Below, piece after piece: positions 9,771-22,230 of a DNA stretch of 64,000 bases. The notes below the pieces were generated by a model that was not told the DNA's origin, made no database searches, and saw only the letters and a program-made list of their open reading frames with translations. Source of the DNA: Rosa chinensis (lineage: Eukaryota; Streptophyta; Magnoliopsida; Rosales; Rosaceae); NCBI RefSeq assembly GCF_002994745.2, contig NC_037093.1, positions 45,736,384 to 45,800,383 on the forward strand, given 5' to 3'. The translations under genes and the position numbers were made by a program. Every line of letters begins with the position of its first letter. Position 1 is the stretch's first letter.

Positions 9771-11400
9771 ACAAGTGGTGGTGTTGAAAAAAAAAAACAA
9801 AGCAACAGAACTTTGAGCTTCAATGCATAAAGAGACAAGGCCAAAGTGATGATAATAATGTCCTCTGTGAAGAAATTTTTGGCGGTGGAAACTGATCAAT
9901 AGCACATGAAGACAAAATGCAATTAAACCATGATTATTAAAACATAGTGTGCTGCAAGGCTTGATTCAAAGTACCAGGAAGCAGCTATCTTTTGAAATGG
10001 GAATTAAATGACAAAGTTACAAGGAACATGGCCACGTCCAGGTGCTTGGAAGAATCAAAACCATAAACAATTAAGCTTTGGCTTTCTGTCACTTTGTCTA
10101 TAAAACGGAGAAGCGGTGATATGCTCAGAGCCTCAAGACAAATTCTCTCTCTAAGTCAAACTAGCCGGGCCTCCTACGAAAAAAATCGGGAAGCAAGCCC
10201 ATTTCAAAGCTAATCAAGAACTCAAGAAGGGTGCCCAAATCACTTGAAGCAAATCACTCACTTGAAGTAGATCACTATGGTTCCGTAATATATATGATTC
10301 GCCGATAAGTGAAGAAGGCGACACAAAGCCCATTGCAAAATCCAAGGCCCATTATGATGCTCGGCATGTTCGGGTGCCCAGATCACTTTTTCACCTGGTG
10401 TTGATGAAACTAAAGCCTGAGGATAAATATGGGTGTCCAGAGCACTTTAAAGCTCGAGCCCGATTAATTTGCAGCCTAAAAGCCCATTCCAAATCACAAG
10501 GCCCACTGCAAATCTCAGTACATCAGGTCTGGATCAAATCAACAGACACTCTACCAAATTGGGTGTCCCAAAGAAATACCTTTGACGGGTTCAAAAAAAT
10601 ATACACACATCCGTCGGATAAAAAGTCGGTACAAGACCGAAATACCAATTCTGATGAACTACAGTGGTTTGATCCCTTTACAGGGTATGTAGGCAGTCTA
10701 GCGACCCACTAGATGCAACCGCAACTCCAAACAGAATCCCTGACTCCACCAGTCAAATTCAGCCAGTCCCAAATGAATCACTGACTCCAGTCAAATTCTC
10801 CCAACACCAGAAAAATCAAATTCATTCCCAAATCACACAAATAAAGTCCAAACCAAATTCAAGGACTTTAAACACTTTCCCAAACACAAATTCAAAATAA
10901 ATTGGTCATCTACCCATTTAAATCTAAAATGCCGGAACTACATGTGGTTTGATCCCGCAAAGGGTATGTAGGCAATCTAGAAACAAACTAATCTAGATAC
11001 AACCACGTCCTAAACACAAAATCGAATCTCTGGTCCGCTTAAACCAAATTCGTCCCAAACACTACTCTCATTCCAAAATCAAAGGCCTCCAATGAGTCAT
11101 TCACTCATTGGAACTCTTGAACTACGAGTGGCTTGATCCCTCTCCAAAGGTACGTAGGCAACCCATTCAAATGTCCGGGTGCAGCCGCAAAAACAAACAA
11201 ACACACATCTCATCAATTGGTTTCTTCATAAATGGAATCAAAGGGTGTTTCCCTGTAACAAGGGATTGTAATTAAGAGACACATTCTGTCTTGAATGGGT
11301 CGAACCCGAAATAATAAAAACTCTATTCACTAAATGAATACGAGTGAAATTATGTTGGGTGACATTTGCGCTCACTGTGTGCAATTTTCTCTCAACAACC
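9771..11400 (+). mobile_element. Probable long gypsy-type LTR remnant (solo or truncated)
   Basis: A TATA motif (tctataaaacgg, about 10097-10108) and a polyadenylation-like aataaaa (about 11310) sit in plus orientation. Between them the phrase gaactac..tg.(t/c)ttgatccc..aaagg.tatgtaggca occurs three times, near 10664, 10935 and 11119. That phrase is familiar from long LTRs of Tat/Ogre-like Ty3/gypsy elements. The right end is probably the ctctcaaca at about 11390-11398. The left end is uncertain, and I could not find a clean target duplication or a primer-binding site to the right. Confidence 0.45.
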
Positions 11401-11917
11401 TTGTATTGAAAAAAGATATTTATGTTGTCTGATTAAGGAATGGATATGTGATTAAGATTTATAGAGTAATTAAATCATTAAAATAACTAAGTTTTTTATT
11501 TTAAAGATAGCTTGTTTGCAAATTTTATAAGTGAGGTTATTTGAGGAATTCTAAGGAGGTTTAATGAGTAAATTTAGTATTTGAAAATGAGGTAAAGTGA
11601 GTAAATTTAGAGATTCTAATAAAAAAAATTCTTTAACATATGTTTTTTGTTTCAAAAGAAGCATTTTTCGAAGTACTATAAAGTCGGGTGGCCCAAAACC
11701 AAATCCACATTCAACCACCACTGGCGGTGGCCACTGTTGCATCAACCCTAGCAGCTTCATCTGCTGCCGTACGAGAAACAAAAAATAGACGTGACATCCG
11801 ACACCAAGGACAACTAAAATTTTATCACAAAACTCAATCATCCACATCCGAATCCGGCCCCCACACCCACTTGTTGGGCGCGCTCCCCACCTCCTTATCC
11901 GATACCATATACCCGGT

Positions 11918-12009
11918 CACGTGTGTGGGATCTGACTACGCGCGTGACTGGATAACCCCTTTCGCTTCCTTCCAGATTCCGTTCATTTTCGCTTGTGAGT
12001 CAACACGTG
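11918..12009. promoter_or_regulatory. Two G-box motifs upstream of MIR535 cluster A
   Basis: CACGTG occurs at 11918-11923 and 12004-12009 in a GC-rich stretch upstream of the likely MIR535 primary transcript. G-boxes bind bZIP and bHLH factors. In copy B the first is mutated (aatgtgtgtg) and one CACGTG remains at 29073-29078. Regulatory use is inference. Confidence 0.3.
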
Positions 12010-13809
12010 GAAGATTGTGGAACGTTAAATACGTAGATGTCGGTCCCTTCGCTTCATATAATAATCATCATAGTGGTACTTAATAGTAATTAAAATACAA
12101 CTTTAAGGTTTAATCTGAAAGGGCATGGCTCTGATTTCGGTGCTCCAATGACATTCTTAAGTACAAAGAAATAGTCTTTAAATTTGTTATCTTCTTGATA
12201 TTTGTGTAGCTCTGTCTCTCTCTCTCTCTCTGTGTGGTGATGCTGTTCATGATTTGACGCAGCTAATCCACACTATTCCTTTTTTGCTTTCAAACAAGCT
12301 CTGATCTTTGGAGTTCGGCCAACCAGAAAACAAAACAAAAGCTCAGTCCTTTACTCTTCGGAGAGACGCAAAGCTTGAGCTTTCTTCTAGCTTCTTCCAA
12401 TATCCAAACTAGTGGGTTTTCACTCTCTTGCATGTTTGCTTCTTTTTTTTTCTGCAGCTTGGTGTGGATTTGTTGTTTGAGTCTGATCTTAGAGTTTTGG
12501 AACCTACTCTTTTGCTTGAGGTTTCCGTTTATCTGTTTGTTTGCTTTGTTTGTTCCTGTGCTTGAGTTTTTGTGTGGCTGATCTGCCTGGTAGATGGAAC
12601 GTTAGGTTTTCCTTACAAGTTGATCTTCATGCATCGGCTAGAGAAGTGATTGGAATACTACTGAAAATTTCATGATATTCTTCTTTTCTGTAACCAAGTA
12701 GTGGTGTTTCGGTAGGAAGAGGTATCTGGAAGATTTCCTTTTCATTATAGTATTCTCAAATCTGTAAAATATATTGGCTTACCCTTGAACCTTTTATGCA
12801 AAAATTCCTGACTTAAAAGTTTTCAAGCTTCAAAGGATTTTGCTTACTATTTAAAAGGATCGGAATAACTACAGATTTTCTTTTTTCTGTAAGTAGACCA
12901 GGAAGAGGAAGAGGTAAGTGGAAGATTTTTCCTTTTCTTTACAGTAGTCTATTATCTGTAAAATTTGACCGTTCCTAAATATTGGCTTAAACTCTTAAAC
13001 CTTATATGCAAAAATTCTTGGTTTAAAGTTTCAAGCTTCAAAGGATTTTGATTACTATTTAAAGCTTAGCATCCAGATTGTTCTCAGTCAAGTCTCAAAT
13101 TATTCAAGGCTCTTCTACATGTATAGAATGGCTCTAAGAGTATCTACACTCCAACATTATAATTTTTCTTGAAGTACTTTCTACTGATCTGGCTTTCATA
13201 AGTCCATGAATTTGATTTTTCACTGTCAGATTTCTATGCAGATCTGGAGTTTCCATGATCACCACCTTTGCAACCCATATGTTTGCCCAGTTATTTGGTC
13301 CATACAATATGATTTAACTCCTTTGATCTACAAGCTTTAGGTCCTATGTATGGAAGGTTACATATTGTTGATGTTGGGGTACAAGATAAATTTCTTATCA
13401 GCCTGTCATCCCTGGTGTACCTTTAATCCATGGAGCGAGATCCCTATCTTGCATGTGATATTGTGTTCATTAATATCAGGTGGCAGATTTTGGTTACTAG
13501 CTATGAGAACAAAGTAAATTGGCTCAGTCCGAGACTTTTTCTTGGTGAATGGTGATGCCCTTCGACGTCTGTTTTTGTGCCTGAAGCTAGGTCAATTAAT
13601 TTGTACGATGAAGTTTTGGTACATTGATACTTTTATATCATTTGCGCTTATTTTATTTTCTTTTTGTCTTGCATGTTTTAGGCATTGACATGAAATGTGC
13701 TGAACTTGTATATGTCAACTTTCTTCATAATTGTATTGTGATTAGCGGAAAACATGTTAATTCGGCTTTTAGCAGTTACTGTATAAGTGTATGACTATGA
13801 GCTGAGCTA

Positions 13810-13915
13810 TCAGTGGTTTTGGATGACGAAGAGAGGGAGTACACTTGTCAGCATCCATGAAAAGGCCATGGGTGTTTACGGGAGTGCTCCCTCTCTTTGT
13901 CATTAAACTGCACTT
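13810..13915 (+). ncRNA. MIR535-like hairpin A1
   Basis: The 5' arm carries a 21-nt miR535-like sequence at 13824-13844 beginning TGACGAAGAGAGGGAGTAC. The 3' arm at about 13884-13903 (gtgctccctctctttgtcat) pairs with it almost completely if G-U pairs are allowed. The loop-side sequence cttgtcagcatccatgaaa is shared with hairpin A2, so the two are tandem paralogues. The mature region differs from canonical miR535 at several positions (gggagtac for gagagcac), so it may be a diverged or separate family member. Whether it is processed cannot be seen. Confidence 0.55.
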
Positions 13916-15479
13916 GTCCAGGTCTGTCCTTGATGCTATGTTCCATGTATTTGCATCTTTGGGATGTAAACGGGCTGATAAGCTTATAACATTTTGTAAT
14001 TTGTCATTTATCTTTGTCAATCATATTATTTATTCCAGAATGGTTACCATTAGCCTTTTTGTTGGTTGATGTCGTGTTATGATATGGAGATTAAATGTTG
14101 TTGAAGTAGAGTGGTCATTGTTCATGGATCAATCTCTTAGTACATCAACATGGATGCGTTATCTTGTTAATTACATTACAGTCACTTGTTTGGAAAACTA
14201 AAATATTTTGACACATACCCGTTCAGTGATTCAATTTTACATAATTAAATTGTTTTACCTCAATAAAATCTGAACTAATGTAATTTCAATAAAAATTTCT
14301 AAATACTTTTAATCTTTTTTTCGTTTCTTTTTGTAAGAATTGTTAATAGGACTGGAACATGAGGTGTGGCAGTGATATAAGATGATTAGAATAGGCAGAG
14401 ATCAACATTCAGGTTTGAGTCGTAGGAATGCAAGACATTCAACAGTGGGCTTTGTTTCACTTGATCTATGGAATTGATATTTCACTGCTAACTACAAATC
14501 CAAATATTAGAGTTCATTTGGGCGAAACAATTGGTATGCGATATTGTACATGTGAGAACATATTTTCTTGCCAAGTTCTTCAAGACTATTGTGTTGGATA
14601 TACTTAAATTATTACATATATACAAGTAATAAACAGACAGAAAACTGTATGAAACAGCATGATTGCTAATATGATCACAAACAATGATGGTCATGAGCAT
14701 GAGGAACATCAAAGGGAAGTGCTAATTTGTATTGGCACTGCTGAATTGGAGGTTGCGTGTTGATGTTGTGACTCGAGACTTTCTTGCATGTTATACTATG
14801 TTAATTTCATGTCGTAGAGACTTTCTTGCGATACTATGTTAATTTCATGTGGTGGTTTTGGTGACTTTTTTTTTGTCGGCAACTGGTGGGTTTTGGGGAC
14901 CAGTTGGTCGTACATTATATAGTTGTACATTTATGATCATGGTTGATGTGTTATTCTTGTACTGTTGGTCTTAACTATGTATATCTGTTTATATCAACCA
15001 AATATTGTATGTCTTTTTTCTTCTATTGCTTTTGCTTTCTGTTTTCAGCTGTTTGGTACTTTTCTTTTGATTTTTTGGTTCTTTTCTTTTGATTTCTCTA
15101 GTCTTGCTTGTTTTGGCAGTTGACCATGTGAATCATGCTTTGCAGACTTGTGTCCCTTGTACTGTTATTTGGCCATTGCCTTATTAATACCCTTCGACCA
15201 AAAAAAAAAGAAAAAAAAAGGGTACAGTGGTTCCGGTCTGGGGGTTTCTCTAGGTATGCACTGCTGTAGTCATTTTCTTTTGCCTAAATCTAGGTCAATT
15301 AATTGGTGATGATTGCAGTTTTGGTATTGGTACTTCTGTATCATTTGCTTTCTCCCATATTTGTTTAGCTTTGACATGACAAGTGTGGAATTTGCCAGCC
15401 AAATTTCTTAATAATTTTATCTCGATTGTTGAAAACATTCTAATCTGGCTCTTTGCCATTACTGAGGCAAGCTATGATT

Positions 15480-15577
15480 GGATTTGTTTGACGATGAGAG
15501 AGAGCACGCTTGTCAGCATCCATGAAACATTCATGAGTGTTTACGGGCGTGCTCCCTCTCATCGTCATACAATCGAT
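15480..15577 (+). ncRNA. MIR535: MIR535 precursor A2
   Basis: The 21-nt segment at 15489-15509 begins TGACGATGAGAGAGAGCACG, matching miR535 as known from many plants (canonical start TGACAACGAGAGAGAGC, rosaceous variants TGACGA). The 3' arm at 15547-15567 pairs across the whole 21 nt with a single A-C mismatch at mature position 13. The predicted star, with a 2-nt overhang, is 15549-15569. The loop is about 37 nt. miR535 is a conserved land-plant miRNA related in sequence to miR156/miR529 and reported to target SPL transcription factor mRNAs; it is absent from Arabidopsis. The hairpin lies on the opposite strand from, and convergent with, the TWD40-2 fragment. Confidence 0.88.
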
Positions 15578-16399
15578 CTAATCTTGCAAACCTTTCGCAT
15601 ACAAACTAGCTGATGATCATAAATTGTGCAAGTTAGTACTTATATATGTCTGTCTCAATATTCTTTTCATATAGGCTCATCATTTTCCTTTTCATGGTCG
15701 GTATCCTTTTTCTGATATAGAGTTTAAATGTTGAAGAAGTAGAGAACAGTCAGTGGTTATGAGTTGATCTCTGAGTAGATCATCCACATGGATGAGTTCT
15801 TTAGTTATTTGTACTAGTCACTTATGAAAAATCAAAAGTTTCTTAACATTTCTATGTAGTCATTTTTTAAGGAATAGGAACAAATGACTGGCAGTGGTGA
15901 GGTGTGGTGGATAGTAATTGATGAACAATAGGTCTTATTTTACTCTTTGTTGGATTTTTTTTTTATCTATTTTAGACTTTCAAGGAAGCCCCAGACGGTT
16001 TGTAGAGGTATTGTCTAGCTCCCAACCACAGAATTTGTAGTTTCACTTTTGAGATCCTAAATATGTGTGACTATATAAGCATGCAAGACATTCAAAAATT
16101 GGATACTTGGTTGATTATGATGCAATTCATATATCCCTATTGACTACAAAAACAAGCATCAGAGTACTTGGTTGTTCAGACTTCAAACAGGTATGGATTG
16201 ACTACAAAAACAAGCATCAGAGTACTTGGTTGTTCAGACTTCAAACAGGTATGGTGGGCAATGCAAGGATACTCCTGCAGCCCAGGAACCCATGAGTACT
16301 TCTACAAGGACGGAAGAAGTGCTAGCTGGCCCTACTTGCCTACAAATCTTATGGTATACACCATAAATGTCAAGTTTCATAACAATTGGTAAATATTAT

Positions 16400-18930
16400 A
16401 GACCTTTGTACTTATCATATATTTACTAAGTGTCTGTGGTTCATTAGTGTGTAAATATTATTCTTAGAACTGCAACCAGTGGCCATAGGTTTGGTAAGAA
16501 AGTAACAAAGTTAAATTCCTGCTTTGCTCAAATGCCTTGCTAATTGCTAATTCAACGACAAAATGAATGACTAAAGGTCTGAGACTTTCTTTATTGAAAA
16601 ACAAAGATATGCTTGTAACTATCCAGTTGCATGTTGTTTATTTTTGGAATCCTCGAGATCTTTGACTAAAATTAGACTCCAAGCTAAGATAAGGAGATGT
16701 TATGCTTATAACTATCCAATTACATAGGAAGTTATCAATCTCCTAGGAAGATCATATGTGCATTTATACATATTGCTTGAATATCCTCAGCAAGGATTGG
16801 AAAGTTTTGACATCTCCATCGTCAAGTAGTTAATACTTTGATTCATTTACATATAGCAGTCACAGATGTTTTATATAATGCTGACTTGTACTTGCTAAAC
16901 TTGTTTTTCAATATTATTGTTCTTGACATATAGAGGTATATGTGATATATGTAAATTTAAGTTATAGACTAACAGAAATAGGTGATAACAAAAATAGACT
17001 CTTGCCTGAATTCTCTAAATAGCTGAAATTCATACAGTGATATGTATCTAATTATACCTATATAAAAGCCCTCTTTCTACCTTAAGGCACGCTTTCTGCC
17101 TAGGCGTAGGCTTAAATGCAGCAATTGCTCTGGTAAAGTCATGCAGGCGCAAAAAGTGCACAGTAGGAGGGAAAAGCTTAAGCCTCAGGTGCAGCCAAGG
17201 CTCTCTCTTTTTTTTTTTTCTTTTTCTTTTTCTTTTTCCTGAAAAAATAAATAAATAATCAAAACTTACTGAGTGATGAATGCGATCTCTTCCTTCAGCT
17301 ACTTCTTCTGGATGTTTAGTTAGTTATCTTAATTATCTTCTCATGTCTTTTATCTTTGGTAGTAAGTCTGCTGTTGTTCGGTTGATGTAGAACTCAGGCT
17401 CCTTGCAATTATGCAAGTCTGCTGTAGTTACAATTTTATTACAAAAGACTTGCGCATTTAGAAAACGCTTCTACTTAGTGCCTTTGCCAAAAAAGGCTTG
17501 GGTAAGCCTTCTCCTTTTAAAATTTTGATTTCAAGTAGTGTTCGTGCTTTATTTCCACATGCATCAGCCATGCATATTTGGAAGCCAAATTCAATTCCTG
17601 GCAACTCATGAACAACCAGGGCTATTACCTAGATGAACGCGCTGGACCTCAAATTTATATTACAGAGACTTCTATTTTTGTTTTGGTTAATGTTAGTATT
17701 TAGGCAAATCATTTATCCTTTAAGTGGGCACAAGTTTTGCTACTATACCTTATTTGAAGTCTGGTTTTGCTATGTACGCTCTATGTTGCCTATACTGATG
17801 TCTCATTTATGCTTTCTTTTCTGTTCTTAACAGGAGCTTAGTTGATAAGTCCTTTCACGTTTTGGATTGATCCAGTGTTCATGGGATTTACATGGAAATG
17901 TTCCCTATAAAATATTCTTTAGAAGTTGCTATTCAAGGTTGTGGATGCTGTCTCCTTATTTGATTTGATGAATGATCCATTCTGTTTTTAACACCTCCTT
18001 TAATTTATCCTTGTTCCTGAGCAGCACAGGATTGTGAAGTCTAATCCCAACTAAAACCCAGGCTTAAAGGTCTTGTGTGCATGCTTGATGATTGTCTAAA
18101 CGGTGGAAGTTTCACAACAGTAAGAATGTGACAGACAGAGACAAACATGCCCGGTACAATACATATCACCGACATTCCAAATTCAAGGATTTCAGGCATA
18201 CTTGGGACTTTTTCAGCCTTTTTAAGTATATTTGCTTCTTGTCTGGTTTTGTGGATGGCCATGGGACAGGTTTCCTTTCCAAGCTCGGATTACAATCTTG
18301 TGATGGAGTACTGTGTCCATTGGTTGCCAAACGTCCTTGAGACTATACCTAGTGCATCCAATAGTATGTTACTGTACAGATGGGAACACACTATGGCATG
18401 TAAACATCTCTCTCTGGAATCTTAAGTTTTATTTTCCAATACTTCGTGTCCCAAAATATATAACTTGAACTCAAAAAGGGAAAATTCCATATCTCCAACC
18501 CTTCAATGCAGAATATGAAAATCCCGAAATGCAAAAATCCCAAGTTGTAAAAGTTCAAACACATTGTAAAAATCCCAACTTTGAACGTACAATGGTAATA
18601 GCAGGGGCGTTCGCCCAAGTAAAATAGGGTTCATACAACAGACACTCTCGAACAAAATGATATTCAAAATAAATATTTCTTTTCTTTCTTTACACTTTAT
18701 TTTCTGATTAGCAGCTTTACTGGAGAATTTAAACAAAAAATTTAATTATTTTCCCTAGAATTTTAACAATCTTCTATGCAGTGGTTCTTAACATGCAATT
18801 TCCATCAAATCATAGCAGGAAATTCTTTACCGGCATAGCAAGAAACTTCTTGTAGGTTTGTGGTTCTTCATGCAAAAGTGTACTTTCAAATAACTTTTGA
18901 GGCCCAATAATATTTCTAAATTTCATGTAA
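16400..18930. other. Non-coding part of duplication copy A
   Basis: Conserved colinearly with 33.1-35.76 kb. It includes a segment near 17085-17195 (ggcacgctttctgcctaggc and following) that reads like a dispersed repeat, and a T-rich run at 17208-17236. The open frames here are short, differ between the two copies and have no recognisable domain. Confidence 0.4.
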
Positions 18931-18939
18931 CATTTAAAA

Positions 18940-20390
18940 GACGGCACAACGAGGATGGACGTGGGCATATGACTCGAGAGTTATATGTACAAGCATATGT
19001 AAAATGTCATACATGGGCATGAAGCACAGCCTCAGCAAGCATTCCAGATTTCCAGTATCATGCCAAGCCTTCTCCATGAGGGCATTGTCTCCCAAAACTG
19101 CAGCTGCATGCGGCTTCCCCTCCAGCACCAACGGATTACAATTGTTTACCAAATTCTGCATTGCATGTCACTGATTTTAGGTATGATATGGAAATGGAGA
19201 AAAGAAATCCTATCAGCAAGAGTAATATGGAAGACAGCTAAGATAAAAGTAGACCATTGATATTCCGCAGAGGAAAACATAGGTGTCAGGAACTAGTATA
19301 CTGGGAAAGCATAGTTTTTATTTTTCAGGGAAAAAAAGAAAAAAAGCACAACTTCCCATTTTTTAATTGTCTACTGGTCAGAGAAAGAGCGCCCAGAAAT
19401 CACAGTTTCAATTATGAATATGGACAACAATATGGTATGTATTAATTTTTAGGTGTCGTTTTGTCTGTTATTACTATTACGTGCAAATTAAAATAATTGG
19501 AAGCACCAGAAAGCTCATTTACTAAAATAAGCATGTTCAGATATAGATAGCATACACTAAGCCGTGTCAACTCTCCATGATTGGCTAACCGAAGAGCTTG
19601 TCCTCTTAATTCATGACCCTGTAAAGCTCCTTTCACAGAAGCCGCAGCAGCCAACCTCTTAAGAGCCTCCCGAGCAATTTCAGCCTGTCCAGTAGCATCT
19701 GCGGCATCAATAAGATCCAAAAACTCCTTTGTAAATTTCACTATTCCTTGGACAGCTTCCAATATATTCTCTTTCTTAGTTGTTATAGTAAGAATGTCCT
19801 TCAAATCAAATCCTGAATTATCTTGCCCCAAGTCCCTGCTGTTGCTCATTGTGAGAAGGCACTGGAGAGCTCTTTTCAAATCACTGCTCTGCATGGCCAA
19901 ATCAAACTCCAACCTACAAAACGAGGATAGCATTGTAAGTTTCAAAATGAAATGAAATGTAAGCTGCTTGATGCTTAAAAGCCTTTTCTATCATATAATT
20001 GCAGAAAAGGATTCAACACAAAAATAATGTTTCAGTCTGCCAGACCCATCAATCATTGAATCAACCTTATAAACTGGTATACAGGTATCTGCATATGGCC
20101 AGGTTAATACACAGTTATTCTACGTACCAGAAGAATAATACATATTTTATGCTGGAAACAAAAGAGAAGAAGCCCATCAAAATGAAAATTTATGAATATG
20201 CAAAACAGAGAACTACACAGAGTCTGTGACATCAAATATGCAAAGCGCCTGAATTAATTCATAGTATACCTCTTAGATATTCCAGGCAAATGAAGTGCTT
20301 CAGTAGCATAACCCATCCGTAGCAGAAACTGCGCTAAATCATCATGATGTTAGCTGCCGAGCCTACTTGTAGCCTCAGAGAATCAATCAA
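18940..20390 (-). pseudogene. TWD40-2 3' fragment, pseudogene (exons 18-20 only)
   Basis: Minus-strand pieces match exons 20, 19 and 18 of the complete gene in copy B. Exon 19 (19556-19913, 358 bp) is identical to its partner and has intact splice sites. Exon 20 (19013-19155) is 143 bp instead of 138, with an 8-bp insertion and other changes that shift the frame after AAVLGDNALMEKAW. The exon 18 region (about 20268-20370) has a deletion where the acceptor should be. Exon 21 and exons 1-17 are absent. The fragment cannot make the protein. Transcription from the region could still yield RNA partly identical to TWD40-2. Confidence 0.85.
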
Positions 20391-20395
20391 GTAAA

Positions 20396-20784
20396 AATAA
20401 TTAATCTCTATATGCCCTCTCATTTAATATAAAAATAAATTCAAAACAATCTGATTTGGAATTTTCTTAAACTAATTTTCTTAAATATTTTGGTCTAACT
20501 ATTACTAATTAAGATCCAAAGTCAACCCTTTTTAATTAGATTTAATTAATATTTATTATTTATTTGAGAACCAACGTCTTTTTTAAAACCATTCATATTA
20601 AAAAAAAAACTATAATTTAGATTAACAAAAAAATCTTTATAATTGTCTTCATAACAAGTGAATGGTGAATTTTCACATAACAACAAAAAAACAAAACAAA
20701 ACATTCATATTACAAATGAACCCTCGAATAATTATCTAGATAAAAGTGAAAATTCACCGCACATAAAATTACACTTGCATTTGT

Positions 20785-20821
<37 letters not shown>

Positions 20822-20822
20822 A
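20396..20822. other. AT-rich spacer after the duplication end
   Basis: No gene seen. An (AT)n run lies at about 20791-20817, next to the 3' end of the LINE-like relic that follows. Confidence 0.4.
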
Positions 20823-21460
20823 AAGAAGCTAGAGGCAATGTATTGATCAAAAGCCAGAATGGCCATTACATTCTTTTCTATTGTCATCTAGACAGACGAG
20901 AAGATGTGTTAGTACTCACGATGGTACATATAACTAAGTTACTCATTTGACATTAAATACATCGAAATAGCATAAATCCTCATTTGATACTACTCTAGAG
21001 GCATGAAAGTGCATACCTCCCTAAAATACTTAGGGAATTGTTGAAAGTAAACTAAATTATTAACCTACAGTTCCCTAAACAAGGGGAAATAACAGAAAGA
21101 AAGAAAAAAACTAACTATTTAAAAGCCTAACTGCCCCAAGAAAAATCAGAACCCTAGGCCCAATCGCTAACCTAGCCCAGTTCCACCTCCACCTCCACCT
21201 CCACCTCCACCTCCACCTCCATGTGCTGAAAACTATGCACCCACACCAACCGCCACCGCCACGACACGCCGCAATCGTACCGCCGCCACCCCACTTCAAG
21301 GAACATTGCCATCACCATGTCGCCACCACCTAGAGGACATCAGGGAACCCGGAAAGCACAAGACTCGATCCAAATTGGAAACAAATCCCTTTGTGCCCCG
21401 AAAAAATGCCACCTGTACCCCATCGATAACGCTGCGCTACCACCGTCACTTGGATCAAAA
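20823..21460 (-). mobile_element. Diverged LINE-like relic, same family as 27353-28240
   Basis: Read on the minus strand, this region resembles the element at 27353-28240: a GC-rich part, then a stretch like tttactttcaa.aattccctaag, a tgcacttt.atgc segment, and a 3' end like tgatcaatacattg next to an AT-rich tail. A (CCACCT)n hexamer repeat lies at about 21184-21222. It is degenerate and has no coding capacity that I recognise. The left boundary is the AT repeat; the right is uncertain. Confidence 0.5.
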
Positions 21461-22230
21461 TAAAATGAAATTATCATATAAAAGCATCCAATAAAAGTAT
21501 AAAATAAAAAAGATACACCTCTCTTATAATTCTTTTTACCAAATCCGTTTTCACAGTTTTAAGCTACTCTAATTTCACTTACTACTAAAGGATAAAATTT
21601 CATAAATAAAAAAGAATGTTTGCAAGCAGGCTTACTTTCGACTCTAACTTATTCAATTCTCTTATCTTCCTTATTAGTTGGTACAGAAGTTTGTTCATAG
21701 ATAATCTCATTGTTGTATATATATCTTATGATTATGATTTTTTTATTATTATCAACAATGTGCCATTAGACAACTAATGACAGTTATGGATCTAAAACTA
21801 ATTAATTCTTTTGAAAATGTGTCACAACTCAAACCTTAGTTATGACTAATGTGGTGGTTTAAAACTGAAATCAGTGTAAGGCATTTTTTTTATTTATTTT
21901 TTTGTTCAGAGGCCAAGAAAATTGAAATCGATGGCTTGTGTTGACGTTCAAATAAATTTTTGTTGAACGTAGAAAGCTACATTACTTTAAGAGTTATTGC
22001 TAGGTGACAAAACAATATGAGCCAAAAGTTTGGCAGTAAAGAAATTAAAACCTGTACAATGTATATATCTAGATAGACCCTTCAAATTTGGTAAAAGATT
22101 TGAACTGAATGTTTAGGAAACTTAAGCATAGCTTCAGACTTAATGTTGTTTCAAAGTTGAAGGAAAGGGTCAATGGAATCAGTAAGAAGTGCTAGTGTAG
22201 AATGCTTCAATATACATAGACAAAATGGCA
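21461..22230. other. Intergenic, no gene seen
   Basis: AT-rich DNA without a recognised gene, RNA or repeat, up to the target duplication of the Mutator-like element. Confidence 0.4.

Larger units (their letters stand above)
12100..16400 (+). other. Putative MIR535 primary-transcript region A
   Basis: No protein-coding frame longer than about 90 codons is convincing here, yet the sequence is well conserved with copy B, including pyrimidine-rich leader-like stretches with a (CT)n run at 12214-12231. A single plus-strand non-coding transcript covering both hairpins is likely but inferred. The short frame at 16107-16392, including the 58-bp repeat, has no recognised domain. Confidence 0.35.
11650..20395. 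repeat. Segmental duplication, copy A
   Basis: From about 11.65 kb, starting near gggtggcccaaaaccaaat, to about 20.39 kb the sequence aligns colinearly with 28.71-38.58 kb, with small indels and point differences. Copy A lacks about 1.38 kb that copy B has at 35.78-37.16 kb (the last TWD40-2 exon and flank). It has a 58-bp tandem duplication at 16143-16258 that copy B lacks. It contains two MIR535-type hairpins and a TWD40-2 pseudogene fragment. Confidence 0.85.
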
